DNA of 16,792 nucleotides from UMGS1474 sp050946775 (GTDB lineage Bacteria; Bacillota; Clostridia; Oscillospirales; Acutalibacteraceae), in assembly GCA_050946775.1 (NCBI GenBank), contig JBMNVL010000037.1, forward strand, positions 1-16,792. Direction: 5' to 3'. A program made the translations under genes and the position numbers. The notes beneath the pieces were generated by a model. It had not been told where the DNA came from and searched no databases. It worked only from the letters and a program-made list of their open reading frames with translations. This document shows positions 6,447-13,169 of this stretch, one piece after another (within the stretch, counting starts at the first letter, position 1; each line of letters starts with the position of its first letter).

Positions 6447-7124
6447 CTATTGATCCAGCAAAATGCGCGGTCCGGACACCAGCTTGGCGTACACGAAGAA
6501 TCGGTAAGGCGTCAACCCCAGCATATCGAAGGGATAGCAGGTGTACAGCACCAGATTCTCCTCTTTGGCCGCCAGATCGACCGCCTTTTTGTCGTCCTTG
6601 TTCAGCACGGCGGTTTTCACGGTTTCGTAAACGAAGGTGCCGTAGTTGGTCTCCAGGGTGATCCTGGTCCCCACGTCCACGTGCTGCAAGCCGTGGAAAT
6701 ACCCGTTGTTGTGACCGCTGAGCAGCGCCGTACCGCCGCAGCCGGGAAACAGACTGCCGTTGTACTGGCCGATCCCGGCTTGCAGCTGGGCGTCAAAATC
6801 GCCGAAATAGACCGGCGCCTCTCCCTCGACGCCCTCGATGGTGATCCGGGCAAACCGGTCGCCGACCGCGGGAAAGGTGATGGCACTTGCCTTGACCGTC
6901 TCCTGGTTGGGATCATCGGGCGTTTGCTTTTGGGCAAACAGATCCACCGAATCGGTGCTGCCAAGATCGATGGAATCGTCCACCATCATGATGCCGATCA
7001 GCGACGTGACCGGACGCAAAACAGGCGCCAGCGCTATATACAGCACGAAATAGCCTATGGCAACAAAAAGCAATGGCATACCGAGGTAGGCCATTGCTTT
7101 TTTGAAGTTGGAAGAATGACTCAT
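6447..7124 (-). CDS. Sortase, class D-like
   Basis: Membrane-anchored transpeptidase that cuts a sorting signal and joins the protein to a cell-wall or pilus amine. The product is 225 residues with one N-terminal membrane helix (about 13-33) and an extracellular sortase fold. The catalytic triad is visible: His138 in LLSGHNNG, Cys196 in LVLYTCYP and Arg208 in TPYRFFVYAKL. The single N-terminal anchor, size and YTCYP context suit class D, though the class was judged by eye. The ATG overlaps the upstream gene's stop as ATGA and has no good SD, so translation is probably coupled to the putative substrate gene. The membrane-protein gene follows after 15 bases. Confidence 0.93.
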   Translation of the reverse strand: MSHSSNFKKAMAYLGMPLLFVAIGYFVLYIALAPVLRPVTSLIGIMMVDDSIDLGSTDSVDLFAQKQTPDDPNQETVKASAITFPAVGDRFARITIEGVEGEAPVYFGDFDAQLQAGIGQYNGSLFPGCGGTALLSGHNNGYFHGLQHVDVGTRITLETNYGTFVYETVKTAVLNKDDKKAVDLAAKEENLVLYTCYPFDMLGLTPYRFFVYAKLVSGPRILLDQ

Positions 7125-7681
7125 TTAGCCAGACCCAGTTTCTTGGTGCTGACAACGCCGGCCGCCATCACAACGACCAGAACCGCCGCCACGGCCGCCG
7201 CGGGAATCGCGGAGGGAGTGGTGCTGCCGGTGGTCTTCAGGATGGGCTTGTCGGAGAAAGCCACTTTGCCGTTGGCGTCGACGATGACGACGTTGGTGCC
7301 GTCATAGGTCAGGGTCATGCCCAGAACCGCGACCGCTTCCTGACCGTAACGCAGGATCTGCGCCTTGGCCTCGTAGGGATACGCCGCGATGTCGGTGCCG
7401 GAGTTGGCCTTGACGATCGCGATGCCCTTGTCAATGATGGCGTTGATCTGCTCCGCCTGCGCATCGGTCATATCCACCGAAGAGACGAAGAAGTTCTGCG
7501 CCTGGTTGACGTAGCTGGCCGGAATGAAGACGGTGTTGCCGCTCGCGTTGACGACCTGCGTGTTCAGTTTGGCAATGACGGATTCCTCCGCGCTGTTCAG
7601 ACCGGCCTCAGCGGAAACGCCGACGCACAGCACAGCCAGAGTCAGGACCGCTACCAAAAGAACGCTGACCAGTTTTTTCAT
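7121..7681 (-). CDS. Secreted protein with LKTTG sorting-like signal, probable sortase substrate
   Basis: A 186-residue exported protein of unknown function. It starts with a signal peptide (MKKLVSVLLVAVLTLAVLCV, cut near VSA-EA). A compact domain of about 120 residues follows, including VFIPASYVNQAQNFF and ITAPG-free helical segments rich in Ala. The C terminus has LKTTGSTTPS (148-157), a hydrophobic helix (about 159-177) and the basic tail KKLGLAK, which is the architecture of a cell-wall sorting signal. Against canonical LPxTG the proline is replaced by lysine. It is first in an operon with the sortase, overlapping it by four bases, so it is the obvious substrate candidate. A GGGGA SD precedes the ATG. 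Anchoring is inferred. Confidence 0.82.
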   Translation of the reverse strand: MKKLVSVLLVAVLTLAVLCVGVSAEAGLNSAEESVIAKLNTQVVNASGNTVFIPASYVNQAQNFFVSSVDMTDAQAEQINAIIDKGIAIVKANSGTDIAAYPYEAKAQILRYGQEAVAVLGMTLTYDGTNVVIVDANGKVAFSDKPILKTTGSTTPSAIPAAAVAAVLVVVMAAGVVSTKKLGLAK

Positions 7682-7757
7682 TGTGAATTCCCCATTTCCA
7701 TCAAATATTTCTTGAATTGAAAACAGATATTTGCCTATACGATTTACGGTTACTTAT

Positions 7758-7786
7758 ACTATATCCTATTTCGCCGCGGATGTCAA
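7758..7786 (-). promoter_or_regulatory. Sigma-A promoter of the sortase operon
   Basis: Minus strand: TTGACA (7781-7786), 17-base spacer, TATAGT (7758-7763), about 75 bases upstream of the first gene. The untranslated leader is A/T-rich, and I saw no clear riboswitch or hairpin in it. Confidence 0.87.
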
Positions 7787-7849
7787 GGGCTATTTTGTGC
7801 TTTTTCGAAGAATTTTTCGGAGGCCTTTTCCCCGGCTCCCGTCGGCCGT

Positions 7850-9337
7850 TCAGTTGGCGTGATAGAGCTTTTTCACCTGATACTGCGGTTCGCAGGTCAG
7901 ATTGATCTGCAGCTTTTTGACGGTTTTGCTGTCGCTTTGGGACAGGATCACCGACGAATGGGCCTCGCAGCCCGCCAAACGGTCCAACTGCGCCAGCGCG
8001 TGCGCCGCCGTGGGCGATGTGACCGCGCTGATGGCCAGCGCGATCAGCACCTCATCCACGTGCAGACGGGGGTTGTGGTTGCCCAGATGATCCACCTTGA
8101 GATGCTGGACCGGTTCGATGACCGACGGAGAGATCAGATCGATCTCTTTGTCGATGCCGCCCAGTTTTTTCAGCGCGTTGAGCAGCAGCGCCGCCATCGC
8201 GCCCAGCAAAGGCGTGGTTTTGCCGGTGACGATGGTGCCATCCGGCAGTTCCAGCGCCGCCGCCGGCGCCTGGGTCTGCTCGGCCTTTTCCAGCGCCGCG
8301 CCGATGACCGGCCGCTGCGCCGCCGACAGGCCGGCGTTTTTCATCAGCAGCTCCAGCTTGGTGACCGCCTCGTCGGTGGTCATATTCTCCCGCTGCTCAC
8401 ACAGCCCGGCGTAATACCGGCGGATGATCTCCTGCCGGGACGCTTCGCAGCAGGCTTCGTCGTCCACGATGCAGTTGCCCGCCATGTTCACCCCCATATC
8501 GGTGGGCGATTTGTAGGGCGAATAGCCGTAGATCTGCTTAAAGGTGGTCTCCAGCACCGGGAATATCTCCACGTCGCGGTTGTAGTTGACGGTGCTGACG
8601 CCGTAAGCCTCCAAATGGTAGGGATCGATCATATTGACGTCGTTGAGATCGGCGGTCGCCGCCTCATACGCCAGATTGACCGGGTGCTTGAGCGGCAGGT
8701 TCCAGATCGGGAAAGTCTCGAATTTGGCGTAGCCGGCCTTGATTCCCCGCTTGTTCTCGTGATACAGCTGGGACAGGCAGGTGGCCATTTTGCCGCTGCC
8801 GGGGCCGGGAGCGGTGATGATGACCAGCCGATGGGTGGTCTCGATGTAATCGTTTTTGCCGTAGCCCTCGTCGCTGACGATCCGCTCGACGTTGGAGGGA
8901 TACCCCTCAATGGGATAGTGATGGTACACCTTGATGCCCATGGCGGCCAGTTTTTTCTCGAATCCGTCGGCCGACTGCTGGCCGGTGTAGCGGGTCAGCA
9001 CCACGCTGCCCACATACAGTCCGGCGCTGCGAAAGGCGTCGATCAGCCGCATGACGTCCAGATCGTAGGTGATCCCCAGATCGCCCCGCACCTTGTTTTT
9101 TTCGATGTCGGCGGCGTTGATGGCGATCACGATCTCGGCGTCTTCCTTGAGCTGCAGCAGCATCTGCAGCTTGCTGTCCGCCTTAAAGCCGGGCAGAACG
9201 CGGGAGGCGTGATAGTCGTCGAACAGCTTGCCGCCAAACTCCAGATAGAGCTTGCCGCCGAATTGGGCAATCCGCTCGCGGATGTGCTTGGATTGCATTT
9301 GCAGGTATTTGTCGTTGTCGAATCCGATCTTGTTCAT
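7850..9337 (-). CDS. DUF1846 (UPF0371) family protein
   Basis: Soluble protein of 495 residues, the normal size for this family, which is common in Firmicutes and has no settled biochemical role known to me. The N terminus MNKIGFDNDKYLQMQSKHI then FGGKLYLEFGGKLFDDYHAS is characteristic. A P-loop-like APGPGSGK (176-183) follows VIITAPG, and conserved blocks include GYAKFETFPIWNLPLKHPVN and PTDMGVNMAGNCIVDD. The ATG at 9337 is preferred to the TTG at 9352 because GAGG lies about eight bases before it. It is transcribed alone from its own promoter. The downstream gap to the sortase promoter is about 60 bases and holds no convincing terminator. Confidence 0.95.
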   Translation of the reverse strand: MNKIGFDNDKYLQMQSKHIRERIAQFGGKLYLEFGGKLFDDYHASRVLPGFKADSKLQMLLQLKEDAEIVIAINAADIEKNKVRGDLGITYDLDVMRLIDAFRSAGLYVGSVVLTRYTGQQSADGFEKKLAAMGIKVYHHYPIEGYPSNVERIVSDEGYGKNDYIETTHRLVIITAPGPGSGKMATCLSQLYHENKRGIKAGYAKFETFPIWNLPLKHPVNLAYEAATADLNDVNMIDPYHLEAYGVSTVNYNRDVEIFPVLETTFKQIYGYSPYKSPTDMGVNMAGNCIVDDEACCEASRQEIIRRYYAGLCEQRENMTTDEAVTKLELLMKNAGLSAAQRPVIGAALEKAEQTQAPAAALELPDGTIVTGKTTPLLGAMAALLLNALKKLGGIDKEIDLISPSVIEPVQHLKVDHLGNHNPRLHVDEVLIALAISAVTSPTAAHALAQLDRLAGCEAHSSVILSQSDSKTVKKLQINLTCEPQYQVKKLYHAN

Positions 9338-9367
9338 CCTATCCCGCCTCAATAAAAAATTTAACCT

Positions 9368-9396
9368 ATTGTATCACATTTTTCGACAGGATTCAA
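9368..9396 (-). promoter_or_regulatory. Sigma-A promoter of the DUF1846 gene
   Basis: Minus strand: TTGAAT (9391-9396), 17-base spacer, TACAAT (9368-9373). The -10 is about 30 bases upstream of the start codon. Confidence 0.82.
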
Positions 9397-9679
9397 TGGG
9401 GTATCGCATAGAAAACCGACGGGTTTTTTTGGAAACTATTCATAAGGAGCGGCGAAGCGTTTTCCAAAGGATCCGGCGGCGTCTGATCAGCTTCAAATTC
9501 AAACGTGAACAATCGTGTTGAAAGAGTCGATCCACATCCGCCGTCAACGTATCATTTCCCGTTTTTCTCCTTAAACCTTACGATCGAATCGCACGGTAAT
9601 TTGTTCAAGGACAAACCGCGGGCAATCCACTCTTTAATCAACCGCCTCCGCCTTGGGGTAAGGGCGGCGCTTGAAACAT
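9397..9679. other. Intergenic stretch without a recognised gene
   Basis: Between the DUF1846 promoter and the terminator of the surface-protein gene I see no gene with both an SD and a family match. A minus-strand frame ending at 9552-9554 reads IKEWIARGLSLNKL before a stop but has no start codon, so it may be a decayed gene end or chance. Base composition appears less GC-rich than to the left (not counted). This stretch may mark the border between the housekeeping/spore block and the surface-signalling block. Confidence 0.4.
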
Positions 9680-9721
9680 AGAGAAAGCATCGCGGCGAAG
9701 CCGTTTTCTTCGCCGCGATGC
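9680..9721 (-). terminator. Intrinsic terminator after the surface-protein gene
   Basis: A 14-bp stem (GCATCGCGGCGAAG / CTTCGCCGCGATGC, 9687-9721) with a seven-base loop, followed on the minus strand by TTTCTCT. It lies about 20 bases past the stop of the surface-protein gene. The U-tract is imperfect. Confidence 0.78.
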
Positions 9722-9740
9722 GCGTTACGGGATATCGGTT

Positions 9741-12671
9741 TTATTTGTTGAACGCCCTTTTCTTTTTGCTGATGAAACGCGTTGCCGCAAGACCGCACAG
9801 GGAGAGAGCCATCAAGGCGATCCACAGCTCGATCCGGCTGTTGTCGCCGGTCTGCGGGGAGGTGGAGGAGCCGTTGGGCGTCCACTTGGCGTAAAGCGTG
9901 ATCTGCGCGAATCCGACGAAGTCCTCGTCGAAATTCCACGGGGTCTCGCATTCTTCCTCCTGATACCAGCCGTCAAAGGCGTAGCCTTCGCGGACGGGAT
10001 CGGCGGGCTTATCGATCTTGACGCCGCAGGTCAGACCGGTGAGAGGAGCAACCTTGCTTCCGCCCTTGCTGTCAAAAATGACGGAGGCGTAACTTATGAG
10101 ATCCGTTCCGAAGAGCGCGCCGACCTCTTTGCCGTTTTTGAACGCCTTTGCGCCAAAGCGTTTTCCGACGTCCTCGGCTGTCAGCGTGTACGTCGTGCCG
10201 GTCGCGCCGGGGATCGGCGTGATCTCGGCGGGTGTCTCTCCAAACTCGATGTCTTCTTCAAAGGTGTACCACTGATAGGTCAGTTCGTCGCTTTCCGGCT
10301 CCGTGATCAGATGGAAGGTCTCTCCCACCAGCGCGTTGCCGAAGCCCTCCGAGCCGATGCCGAAGCCCTCAAGGACGGTCATGACCTGCGTTTTCACGGG
10401 AGCGCCCGCAGGGGCGGTTTCGCTTTGAGCGATACGGGTATAGATCTCGTACTCGGTGACCGGCTCGAGATCGTAGAAGGAGACCTCGTTTTCCCCGTCG
10501 GGGATCTTCATCCCGTTCTCCGGGCGCCAGTTGTCTTCCGTGGGCGTCTCGCCCTTGGGCACGATCACGTATTCCTGTCCCTCAACGCCCGTAAAGCAGA
10601 CCGCGTTGCCGAGGATCTCCTTGAGATCCGCTTCGGCTACCGGCACGGCGCCGACTTCCAGCGGGCCGAAAAAGTCAAGATAGGACATAAACGCGAAAAC
10701 CTTCTCACCGTTGAGGGTGCAAACCGGATCCAGCGGGATCGCATAGCCCGGCGCGGCAAGGACGATCACAGGGCCGCCCGCGTTTTTCTCGTCCGGCATT
10801 TTCAGCGCATAATACTTTCCCGCCTCAAAGGTCGGAGAAGTCATAGGCTCAAATTCCAAAGAATCGTCGGATTCCAGCCATACGGCGTCATATTCCGTAA
10901 CGGTGAGCGCGTTCTCCGGCACCGATGCGATCTGTACTTTCTTCGCGGGAACAGCGCCGGCCACGGGCTCTTCCACCGTGAATACCAGTTCGGTAACGGG
11001 CGTCTTGGGATCGGGATCGCCCACGGTTTTGACCCATTTGTAGGAGCCGTTGTTCTTTTCGGCGTACTCCGCCGGCGCGCCGCCGTCAAACGCCGCGCTG
11101 CCGCTGGCCGTAACGTTCGTGCCGAGTATCGGAGCCTTGCTCATGGCGACGGTCTTGCCGCTCGCCGTCACGGTCCCGTCGGTGATCACGATAACCTTGC
11201 CGTCAAACAGAGGATCGCAGAACACGCCGTGCGTTCCGCCGGTCGCCGTGACTTCGCCGCCGGTCACGGTAAGAGTGCCGCCGTCGACTTCACCGTTCGA
11301 GTAGGTGCGCGTCGCCAGGAAAACGCCGCTGCCGGTTTGCGCGGTGTCATAGCCGGACGCGGTCACCTTGCCGCCGCTGACTTCGATCTGACCGCCGCCG
11401 CAAATGCCGCAGCTGCGCGAAGCCGGGCCGCCGTTGGCTGTGAGCGTTCCGGCTTCAACGGTCATGGAAATGTCGTTGTAAATGCCGCAGCTGTCGTCCG
11501 CATTGGATCCGCTCGCCGTTACCTCGCCGCCGTTCAGAGTAAGACCGGCGCAGCGTATGCCGTAGCTCTCGCCGCCGTCGCCGCTGACGAGGCGGCCTTT
11601 GCAGTCGACCTTGGCGCCGTCATCAAAGTAGCAAGGCCCCACGATGCTGTAGAGGCCGTAGCTTTTACCGCCGTCACCTTCGACGGCGCCGCCGTCGGCG
11701 GACAGCGTGCCGTTTTGAACGGTGACGCTGAATACTCCGCTGCAAATACCGTAACTTCGACCGCCCGCGCCGGTAACCGCACCGCCTATGGCCGTGAACT
11801 GTCCGCCGTCGGTGACGTTGACGCCGCCCCACTCGCCGTAATACCCGTAGCTTTGACCGTTATCCACCGTGACCGTGCCGCCTGCGGCTTCCAGCGTGCC
11901 GCCGGTGACGTTGACGGAGTCATTTTTGCTGTAAACGCCGTAACTGTACTTGGCGCCTTTTCCGCCAAAGGCGTTAAGCGTGCCGCCGGTGACGGTGATA
12001 TCTTTTGCGCAGCGAACGCCGACGCTGTAGCCGCTGCCGCCCAGGTCGCAGCCTCTCGCCGTGACCGAACCGTTGCTGACGGTAACGGAATTGCCGTAGA
12101 AGCCATAGCTGCTCTCTCCGCCGGCTCCGCTTACAGTCATAATTCCGCTTGCGTCAAAAGTGAGCCTGCCGTTGCTGCAGACGCCGAAGCTGCCCACGGT
12201 GCTTTCGTCGCTGCCGTCGCTCGCCGCGCCTGAGGTCGCGGTCAGAGAACCCGCTCCGGTGAAGGTGATATCTCCGTTTGAGAAGATCGCCGCGTTATCC
12301 AGCTTGTCTTCCGAAAACGCCGGCATGGTCAGGGTGCTTGACCCCGCCAGAACCACGGTCAGCTTCTCCGTGCCGGAGTAGTAGATCCCGGCGGCGATCC
12401 GGTAACCGTGATCCGGGTCGTAAACGCCCGCCTCCGGCTCGGTATAGCAGGCGTTGTCGTTTTTGTAGTCCGTCAGAGTCAGCGTGCGACTATCCGCGTT
12501 ATAACTCCAGCCGTCGCCGGACAGCTTGTCGGCCGTTACCGCCTCGCCGCCTACCCAAAGCGGATAGGAATCCGCCGCCAGTGCCGTTATACCGGCACTC
12601 GGCATAAGCGCGAGCAGCATAATGAGACTGAGCATCAGGCTCAGCGTTTTTGCTTTGGATTTGTGTTTCAT
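9741..12671 (-). CDS. Large beta-repeat surface protein with InlB-type repeat and SPQTGD anchor
   Basis: Predicted wall-anchored adhesin-like protein of 976 residues. Order: signal peptide (1-34, ending ALAA); an N-terminal PLWVGGEAV...GWSYNADSRTLTLTDY segment; a long glycine-rich region (about 127-529) of irregular repeats with SYG-Y/C-S followed by VTVxxGTLxAxGG, which would suit a beta-helix; linker and Ig/fibronectin-like segments (about 560-860) including LTYQWYTF; one Listeria-Bacteroides (InlB B-type) repeat (about 863-933, VIFDSKGG...REGYAFDGWY...ITLYAKW); then SPQTGD (938-943), a hydrophobic helix and a KKKRAFNK tail. The ATG at 12671 follows GGAGGA by six bases. It is divergent from the regulator/kinase operon. 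Ligand unknown; adhesion or glycan binding is inference. Confidence 0.9.
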   Translation of the reverse strand: MKHKSKAKTLSLMLSLIMLLALMPSAGITALAADSYPLWVGGEAVTADKLSGDGWSYNADSRTLTLTDYKNDNACYTEPEAGVYDPDHGYRIAAGIYYSGTEKLTVVLAGSSTLTMPAFSEDKLDNAAIFSNGDITFTGAGSLTATSGAASDGSDESTVGSFGVCSNGRLTFDASGIMTVSGAGGESSYGFYGNSVTVSNGSVTARGCDLGGSGYSVGVRCAKDITVTGGTLNAFGGKGAKYSYGVYSKNDSVNVTGGTLEAAGGTVTVDNGQSYGYYGEWGGVNVTDGGQFTAIGGAVTGAGGRSYGICSGVFSVTVQNGTLSADGGAVEGDGGKSYGLYSIVGPCYFDDGAKVDCKGRLVSGDGGESYGIRCAGLTLNGGEVTASGSNADDSCGIYNDISMTVEAGTLTANGGPASRSCGICGGGQIEVSGGKVTASGYDTAQTGSGVFLATRTYSNGEVDGGTLTVTGGEVTATGGTHGVFCDPLFDGKVIVITDGTVTASGKTVAMSKAPILGTNVTASGSAAFDGGAPAEYAEKNNGSYKWVKTVGDPDPKTPVTELVFTVEEPVAGAVPAKKVQIASVPENALTVTEYDAVWLESDDSLEFEPMTSPTFEAGKYYALKMPDEKNAGGPVIVLAAPGYAIPLDPVCTLNGEKVFAFMSYLDFFGPLEVGAVPVAEADLKEILGNAVCFTGVEGQEYVIVPKGETPTEDNWRPENGMKIPDGENEVSFYDLEPVTEYEIYTRIAQSETAPAGAPVKTQVMTVLEGFGIGSEGFGNALVGETFHLITEPESDELTYQWYTFEEDIEFGETPAEITPIPGATGTTYTLTAEDVGKRFGAKAFKNGKEVGALFGTDLISYASVIFDSKGGSKVAPLTGLTCGVKIDKPADPVREGYAFDGWYQEEECETPWNFDEDFVGFAQITLYAKWTPNGSSTSPQTGDNSRIELWIALMALSLCGLAATRFISKKKRAFNK
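11085..12293 (-). repeat. Degenerate protein-coding repeats of the surface protein
   Basis: About ten imperfect units of roughly 30-40 codons. Each contains a SYG(I/V/L/F)-type turn followed by a V-T-V strand, then G-(T/K/E)-(L/V)-(T/S/N)-A and GG. Unit boundaries are irregular and DNA identity between units looks low, so this is an old amplification and not a recent tandem array. Such repeats commonly form parallel beta-helices. Confidence 0.75.
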
Positions 12672-12687
12672 GAAAAATCCTCCATTC

Positions 12688-12709
12688 ATCAAACGGCGAT
12701 CAAACGGCG
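12688..12709 (-). repeat. Tandem 11-base repeat in the surface-protein 5' leader
   Basis: ATCAAACGGCG occurs twice head-to-tail (12688-12698, 12699-12709), between the promoter and the SD of the surface-protein gene. It could be a protein-binding site or a slippage product. Confidence 0.7.
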
Positions 12710-12735
12710 ATATTGACAAAACGTATATGCAGTTT

Positions 12736-12764
12736 ATTGTATCATTATCAACGCCTTTTTTCAA
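12736..12764 (-). promoter_or_regulatory. Promoter of the surface-protein gene
   Basis: Minus strand: TTGAAA (12759-12764), 17-base spacer, TACAAT (12736-12741), about 65 bases upstream of the start codon. It lies back to back with the promoter of the regulator/kinase operon, about 75 bases away. Confidence 0.8.
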
Positions 12765-12812
12765 GTGCTTTGGATGAAATCACATGGAACTTTTGACGAA
12801 TTTCCATAGAAA

Positions 12813-12832
12813 AATCGCAAAACGTTGCGATT
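12813..12832. promoter_or_regulatory. Inverted repeat, candidate operator
   Basis: Perfect 8-bp arms AATCGCAA / TTGCGATT around a four-base centre. It lies six bases upstream of the -35 box of the regulator/kinase promoter and about 50 bases upstream of the surface-protein -35. No gene or terminator explains it, and it lacks a U-tract. Confidence 0.5.
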
Positions 12833-12838
12833 ATGATA

Positions 12839-12867
12839 TTGAAATATAACGGCATCCGTGGTATACT
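12839..12867 (+). promoter_or_regulatory. Promoter of the HTH regulator / hybrid kinase operon
   Basis: TTGAAA (12839-12844), 17-base spacer, TATACT (12862-12867), about 50 bases before the HTH start codon. Confidence 0.85.
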
Positions 12868-12916
12868 ACCTACAATATAACCGCTTCAGCCTGTTCCACG
12901 AAAGAAAGGGATACAA

Positions 12917-13136
12917 ATGGCGGTATCGTACCATAAGCTTTGGAAGCTGCTGATCGACAAAAAAGATGAGCAAAGCCGATCTGCGCCGCGCGGCGAAGGT
13001 CGCGCCCAACACGATGACCAAGCTGTCGAAGGACGAAGAGGTATCCGTCGCCGTGCTTGAACGCATCTGCGGCGTTCTTGGCGCGAATATCGGCGACGTG
13101 ATGGATTTTGTGCCGGATGAGCCAACAAGTAACTGA
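12917..13136 (+). pseudogene. Cro/C1-type (HTH_26-like) regulator, frameshifted at an A-run
   Basis: AAAGGG lies six to seven bases before the ATG, and the first codons read MAVSYHKLWKLLIDKK. A run of six A (12959-12964) followed by GATGAGC then throws the frame off. One base further along, the reading is MSKADLRRAAKVAPNTMTKL, then SKDEEVSVAVLERICGVLG, ANIGDVMDFVPDEPTSN, stop at 13134-13136. With five A the gene would be a normal 72-residue HTH_26/XRE repressor. In the given frame the product instead continues as unrelated Arg-rich sequence. The possibilities are a real mutation, a sequencing error in a homopolymer, slippage-based phase variation, or restart at the ATG at 12966, which has a weak SD and would lack helix 1. 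The histidine-kinase gene follows 33 bases later, so it probably helps control that locus. Confidence 0.82.
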
Positions 13137-13169
13137 CGTAAAAAAGTTGTGACGGAAGAGAGAAAAACC

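Noticed and set aside
9552..9690. Minus-strand frame reading IKEWIARGLSLNKL as a recombinase remnant
   Set aside because: No start codon, too short and no catalytic motif; kept only as a note in the intergenic entry.
10311..12233. 640-codon plus-strand open frame opposite the surface protein
   Set aside because: Mirrors the Gly/Thr/Ala-rich repeats; the sense strand has a signal peptide, SD and anchor, and this one has none.
12713..12741. Plus-strand TTGACA as a second promoter for the HTH gene
   Set aside because: No good -10 at 16-18 bases; the hexamer lies inside the surface-gene leader and a better promoter exists at 12839.
12959..12965. A6G as a programmed -1 ribosomal frameshift site
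   Set aside because: The incoming frame is AAA AAA GAT and the required change is +1, so the standard -1 slippery mechanism does not fit.
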